Origin: Hyaloscypha bicolor E
Taxonomy: Eukaryota; Ascomycota; Leotiomycetes; Helotiales; Hyaloscyphaceae
NCBI RefSeq assembly: GCF_002865645.1
Contig: NW_020194518.1
Span: 558,001-622,000, forward strand
Direction of reading: 5' to 3'
DNA length: 64,000 bases
The translations under genes and the position numbers were made by a program. Position 1 is the first letter of the stretch. Each line of letters opens with the position of its first letter. Positions 58,354 through 64,000 of this stretch are shown here, one piece after another. The notes under the pieces are model-generated. The model was given only the letters and a program-made list of their open reading frames with translations, did not search any database and was not told the origin of the DNA.

Positions 58354-59505
58354 TTCTGATGTATCTGACATATCGGAGAAAAGGCTTGGACTTATGGGTG
58401 AGTTAAAAAATTCGGCATTCGTCAGTCTCCTTGTACTTTGGATAAACGGAAAATAATCTTGGCATCCGATGTTTTCTGTTCTTGCAGCGTGTAGACGCAT
58501 TGGTCTTCCTCAAGATATTAAAAGTCCAAGGGGGCGATGCTTCATTAATTTCATATTCGTACATGTCGTTCAATTGAGTTTCGTAGTTCGGTTCCATCCT
58601 GTGGCCTTGATTGGTATCAACTCTCGGAGGCAACGGTTCTCGCTAGCTCGCGTGTTGATTGTGGGGGGCAGTTTTTCTGATGTCCCTTATTCGTATTCGT
58701 ATTCGCATTAGCTGACAAGGCCACTAAAAGTGCCAGATTAACTCGAGCACGGAGCAGCCAACATAGCGGCGCCTCTTGAACTTTCAGGACTAGCATTTGC
58801 AGGTCATTTCGCGCCTTTGAAGGGGAAGTCTTTATTATACCTGCATATACGCCGTCGAATTACAGTACTCCTAGATGGACGAGCTGGGTCGTTGCCCACA
58901 TCGGGTTTCCTCCTCTTCCGCACAAATTTTATACAGCATGCACAAATGATAGTTCGGGCCCATACGTGGTAGTTTTCTTCCTCGGTGAAGCTTGAATCCG
59001 CGTGCTAGGCGTGCTCTGATTTGCTCGTCCAAACGAAGGGCTAGGGGACTTTTGGTGCTAATCGGAATAGATGAATCTTCCCCCTTCTCCCTTCCTCCTT
59101 CCCCTCCTTCCCCATGGGCGGCGGCCACCAAACATCCCAGCCCGCATTTGGGGCCGCTGGCCATGTTGACAAGCCTTTGGAACGGCCTGAACAATTGCCG
59201 TTCCGAAACTAAAGAGCCCCGCTAACAGGGCGACTTTAGACTCGGATCGTCAACCGGGAGGCCCGCCCCGGCTGGCCTAACAGTGGCCGCCGAGCTCTTA
59301 ATCGTACTCGGAATTTAGCTGCAACTACGCGTGGAATTATTGCAAATTATACAATAAAAGTGAACTTCTCGCGTCCTCGTTGATTTTGACAAACACCAAC
59401 TCTACAGCACAATGGCGCCACTCCTTCGTCTCCAGTTCAACCTGTGATTTCTTCATCAATTGTTCTTTCACCACCTCTGCTACTGCTGCGTCAACACACC
59501 TCACG
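58354..59505. promoter_or_regulatory. long upstream region of the PDR-type ABC gene
   Basis: 1.15 kb without a gene between the glycosylase stop and the ABC start. The GC-rich part at about 59060-59300 includes CT-rich stretches typical of fungal promoters (about 59078-59112). No clear pleiotropic-drug-response element (TCCGYGGA) was found by eye. Confidence 0.45.
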
Positions 59506-62500
59506 ATGTCGTCTGCTTTGCCATGGACTGTTGTCCCCGAGGCAGAGGGCGTTGCGGCCAAGGTGGAAGGATCTGTAGCAGAAAAGTTGGCTCACAAGGA
59601 ACACGACCAACTACGCGTTGATGAAACCCCAGGACACTCAGTTCTAGATAGTTCTGATGATGGAGAGAAGATTCACACGCTTGCACGCCGCCTGACAGAA
59701 CACTCTATCAAGAGCAATGATATCGGACATGTCAACCCTTTCAACGACACTGACAACCCTTTGTTGAACCCTTTATCAGAAAAATTCAGTCCTCGAGCAT
59801 GGATGAAGGCTTTGATTGGAATCCAGTCCAGAGACCCAGAGAGATACCCATCAAGAGTTGCTGGAGTTGCTTACAAGAATCTGAGCGCTCATGGATTTGG
59901 AGAAGCTACGGACTATCAAAAGGTGAGCTCTTTTCCATATAGATTTGCTACTTTTTGGTCTTTGAGAGTTCAGCGCCCAGGAGCTTCTCGGGAGCTGACA
60001 GATGCCTTGCGCCGTTCAGAAACGGCAAATTTTCATGCTAATTCGATGGTTAGACTTTCGGAAACTATCCTCTGGAACTTGGCAGCTTGTTCAAGAGACT
60101 CATTGGAAGAAGACAGCAGACCAAGATCCAGATTCTCCGGGACTTCGATGGACTGGTCCGTTCTGGAGAGATGCTCGTTGTTCTCGGTAGACCCGGTTCG
60201 GGCTGCTCTACCCTCCTGAAGACGATATCTGGGGAGACGGATGGTTTCTTCGTGGACTCCCAATCGTACATCAACTATCAAGGCATTTCAATGAAACAGA
60301 TGCATAACGATTTCCGAGGAGAATGCATTTATCAAGCCGAAGTTGATGTTCATTTCCCACAACTGACAGTTGGACAGACCCTTGAGTTCGCTGCTCGGGC
60401 CAGAGGTATGATTGACCTCCTCCGCAAGATAGGATTCACTAACACGTTTGTAGCTCCCAGAAACAGAATACCAGGTGTTACCAGAGAGCAGTATGCCAAG
60501 CACATGCGAGATGTCATTATGGCTGTATTTGGCCTTGGTCACACACTGAACACCAAAGTTGGAAACGACTTCGTTCGAGGAGTTTCTGGAGGAGAGAGGA
60601 AGCGTGTCAGCATTGCCGAAGCGTAAGAAACCTTCTAAGTGAGACAATACGGACTTTGTAATTACTAACACTCCATTTAACAGCGCCCTCGGCCAAAGCC
60701 CTTTGCAATGCTGGGACAATAGCACCAGAGGTCTCGATAGTGCAACCGCATTGGAGTTCGTCAAAAACCTTAGACTATCGACTGAGATGTCTGGCTCGTC
60801 TGCAATTGTTGCCATATATCAAGCATCCCAGTCGATCTACGATGTATTTACACCCATTCCACATGGAAGCAAGTCTGACAGATGTGATGTTATAGATATT
60901 CGATAAGGTCGCAGTTCTGTACGAAGGAAGACAGATTTATTTCGGGGAGGTTCATGCGGCGAAGGAATACTTCATCAACATGGGATTTGAGTGTCCACCT
61001 CGACAAACAACTGCGGACTTCCTCACATCTATCACCAGCCCTGCTGAGCGTATTGTCCGAGAAGGATTTCTCGGCAGGACTCCCTTTACCCCTGATGAAT
61101 TCGCCTTGGCATGGAAGAAAAGTGACGATAGAGCCCAACTTCTGCAAGACATCGAGGAATTTGATCGCTTGCATCCAATTGGTGGAGAATGTCTCGAGAA
61201 GTTTAAGGAGAGTCGTCGAGGTAAGCTTTCATGTTGCTCATATCCCCAAGTTGTGCTGACTCGTGTATGCAGCCGCTCAAGCGAAGTCCCAGTGAGCCAG
61301 GATCCCCCACTTGTTTATATAGCCCCTTACTAACCCCAAGCGAGACGTATCAAATCTCCGTATACCATCTCGATCTCCATGCAGATCAAACTTTGTATCG
61401 ACCGTGGATTCCAGCGTCTCCAAGGGGACATGAGTCTTATGCTCACGGGTTTCATTGGAAATGCTATCATGGCTCTTATTATCGGCAGTGTCTTCTACAA
61501 TCTCAAGAACGACACTGCTTCTCTTTATAGTCGTGGCGCACTTCTTTTCTTCGCCATTCTGATGGCCGCATTTCAAAGTGCTCTCGAGGTAAATTTCAAA
61601 TATTGAAACCACATCATGCATGATACTAAAGACACCTCTAGATCTTGACCCTCTATGCTCAGCGCGGTATTGTGGAGAAGCATGCCAAGTACGCTTTCTA
61701 TCATCCATTCGCCGAAGCAATAGGTATGTGTTCTGATATTTTTCACGTTCAAGTGGAGCATCTAGTAACATCGTTTCAGCATCCATGCTTTGCGATCTGC
61801 CAAATAAATTTGGGACCGCTACCGTCTTTAACCTCACTCTCTATTTTATGACCAACCTCAGAAGAACTCCGGGTCACTTCTTTATATTCTACCTGTTCAC
61901 GCTCATGTGTACCTTGACTATATCAATGTATTTCCGCTCTATTGGAGCTCTGTCTCGGACCCTTTCACAGGTAATATTTCTCTGTCCAAGCGTTTGGCCA
62001 TTTCTAACAGCCAATAGGCCATGGCACCCGCCTCTATTTTCGTCCTGACTTTGGTCATTTACACTGGTTTTGCTATTCCGACAAGATACATGCATCCCTG
62101 GTTCCGCTGGTTAAATTGGATTAATCCTGTGGCATATGGATTCGAGTCCTTGATGGTCAATGAGGCATGCTGTGTTTAATTAATTTCTCACCTTTGCTTT
62201 TCACTGACAATAGTTGCAGTTTCATGACCGAAAGATTCCATGCTCGGCAACAATGTTCGTTCCTGCAGGTCCCTCATACCTAAATATTTCACCTGATCAG
62301 AGGATTTGCTCTACAGTGGGGGCTGCCGCAGGAGCAGACTTCGTGGATGGCGATGCATATATAAACATCAATTTTCAGTACTACCACTCTCACCTGTGGA
62401 GGTGTGTCATTCCATCTTAAAGCCTTTTGGTTCTTCACATGCTAAAATTACGCAGAAACTTAGGTGTTATGGCTGCTCTCATGGTATTTGGCTGCGCCGT

Positions 62501-64000
62501 CTACCTCCTCGCCACAGAATTCATTTCCGCAAAGAAGTCCAAAGGAGAAGTCCTTCTGTTCCCCCGAAGCCGTGTACCGGATCTTGCCCCACAAGCTGAC
62601 GAAGAGTCGAATATCGATGATCGAGTCAACACCGAGACAGCTCTGACACGGGAGAAGACTGTTCCTGATGCGCCTGCCAGTATTCAAAAGCAAACGGCAG
62701 TGTTTCATTGGGATGGCGTCAGTTACGATATCAAGATCAAGGGAGGTAATCGGGTACTGCTAGATGATGTCGATGGTTGGGTAAAGCCTGGAACGTTGAC
62801 TGCTTTGATGGTTCGTAGACTTCCCCCAGTCCTCCCTTTTACAGTTCTAATGTCTGTCGAGGGTGTCTCTGGAGCAGGAAAGACCACGCTTCTAGACGTC
62901 CTTGCTAGCCGAACCACTATGGGAGTAGTTACTGGTCAAATGCTTGTTGATGGCCGAGAACGAGACACTGGATTTCAGAGAAAAACCGGCTACGTCCAAC
63001 AACAGGACTTACATCTGTCCACCTCAACAGTTAGGGAGGCTCTATCGTTCAGCGCTATATTGCGTCAGCCAAAGTCGATCCCGCGGGACGAGAAGCTCGC
63101 CTACGTCGATGAGGTTATCAAGGTCTTGGAAATGGGGGCATATGCGGATGCTGTCGTCGGTGTTCCTGGCGAAGGTACGTTTCTTTCGATTTCTATTCCA
63201 TGTGACGGCATTCGTGACCGCTAACATCTTAACCACAGGACTCAACGTTGAGCAGCGAAAGCGTCTCACGATCGGTGTCGAATTAGCTGCTAAACCTGCC
63301 CTTCTCCTGTTTCTCGACGAGCCTACTTCTGGACTCGATAGTCAAACCGCATGGTCCATCTGTGCTCTTCTCCGCAAGTTAGCAGATAATGGCCAAGCTA
63401 TTTTGTGCACCATTCATCAACCATCCGCAATCCTGTTCCAGGAATTTGATCGCCTCCTCTTCTTGGCCGCCGGTGGAAAGACCGTGTACTTCGGAGAAAT
63501 CGGAGAGGACTCCAAGACAATGATAAGCTACTTCGAGCGCAATGGCTCCAGAAAATTCGCGGCTGACGAGAATCCTGCTGAAGTGATGCTTGAGGTGTGA
63601 TAAACTTTCGTAATGGATTGATGAAGCTAACGGAGGATAGGTCATCGGCGCAGCCCCTGGCTCAGAAACAACAATCGACTGGCCTCACGTATGGAGCGAC
63701 TCACCAGAGCGACAAGCTATCAAGGCAACACTGGCAGATATGAAGGCTGAACTCAGCCAAAAGCCCGTCGACCACGACCCGACCTCCCTGGATCCGTTTG
63801 CCGCACCCCTGACCACCCAACTCTGGACCGTCACGGTTCGAGTCTTCGAGCAGTATTGGCGCACACCCTCTTATCTGTACAGCAAGACAGCACTCTGCGT
63901 AGCAGTCGGTCTCTTCGTCGGTTTCTCGTTCTGGCAATCACCGAACTCGTTGCAAGGAATGCAAAACCAGCTCTACTCGATCTTCATGATATTGACCGTA
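59506..64000 (+). CDS. PDR/CDR-type (ABCG) full-size ABC multidrug transporter, truncated by the window edge
   Basis: Starts [15 protein letters not shown] at 59506 (an in-frame ATG 42 codons upstream is less likely) and runs past the right edge. About 15 exons. N-terminal ABC domain: [13 protein letters not shown] (degenerate Walker A), [14 protein letters not shown] (signature) and [14 protein letters not shown] half 1 runs from [19 protein letters not shown] to [18 protein letters not shown]. Second ABC domain: [17 protein letters not shown] (Walker A), [19 protein letters not shown] (signature) and [18 protein letters not shown] half 2 begins near 63830. This reverse (NBD-TMD)2 order and the asymmetric ATP sites define the PDR family of plasma-membrane drug and azole exporters. 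One splice junction (about 61291/61341) does not keep the frame with canonical sites, and the intron at 62165-62219 may use a GC donor. Confidence 0.94.

Noticed and set aside
1..64000. tRNA, rRNA genes and CRISPR arrays
   Set aside because: No cloverleaf with A and B box sequences, rRNA segment or regularly spaced direct repeats could be recognised by eye; a tRNA scan would be decisive.

Overview
The window is from a filamentous ascomycete (Pezizomycotina). The support is: genes with short introns of about 45-65 nt, a Zn2Cys6 regulator, a DASH kinetochore subunit, PDR-type ABC and MFS exporters, WSC and HeLo domains, and large repeats decayed by C-to-T / G-to-A transitions as expected of repeat-induced point mutation (RIP). 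The class cannot be fixed from sequence alone.

Region 1 (about 500-19,750) is a transposon graveyard. A Ty3/Gypsy chromodomain retrotransposon A (303-bp LTRs, 1097-8089) and a decayed hAT transposase (about 8350-10220) lie between 43-bp inverted repeats (502-544 / 10402-10444). Next is a short pogo/Fot1-type DNA transposon (10725-19744, TA duplication) whose right terminal repeat was split by a second Gypsy element B (206-bp LTRs, 11680-19704, exact GCGGT duplication). Most of this is AT-rich and full of stops, but about 10.4-11.16 kb and everything after about 19.15 kb escaped mutation.

Region 2 (19.8-27 kb) is a decaying fringe. It holds a solo LTR, an intact secreted PL7 alginate-lyase-type gene, two small inverted-repeat elements, and a WSC + subtilisin (S8) pseudogene hit by a mini-LTR and by a 0.5-kb insertion; removing either insertion rejoins the reading frame.

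Region 3 (27-49.5 kb) is mostly ordinary gene space: a HeLo-domain protein with a pseudokinase C-terminus, a Zn2Cys6 regulator, DAD3, mitochondrial ribosomal protein uS5m, a P3B Mg2+-ATPase split by a 776-bp Tc1/mariner element, a small conserved-looking protein, a DHA2 drug exporter, MAK5, a possible 52-aa membrane peptide, TRM7 and a mitochondrial oxoglutarate/malate carrier.

Region 4 (49.5-64 kb) has a 3.3-kb gene-free interval, an MFS monocarboxylate-type transporter with a premature stop, a truncated MFS pseudogene with two Gln-to-stop changes, PEX11, an Fpg-type DNA glycosylase and a PDR-type ABC transporter running off the right edge.

The genes do not form one pathway. Core housekeeping functions (ribosome and tRNA maturation, mitochondrial translation and transport, peroxisome division, base-excision repair) sit among accessory transport and wall genes. 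The accessory genes near the repeats are the ones that are broken.
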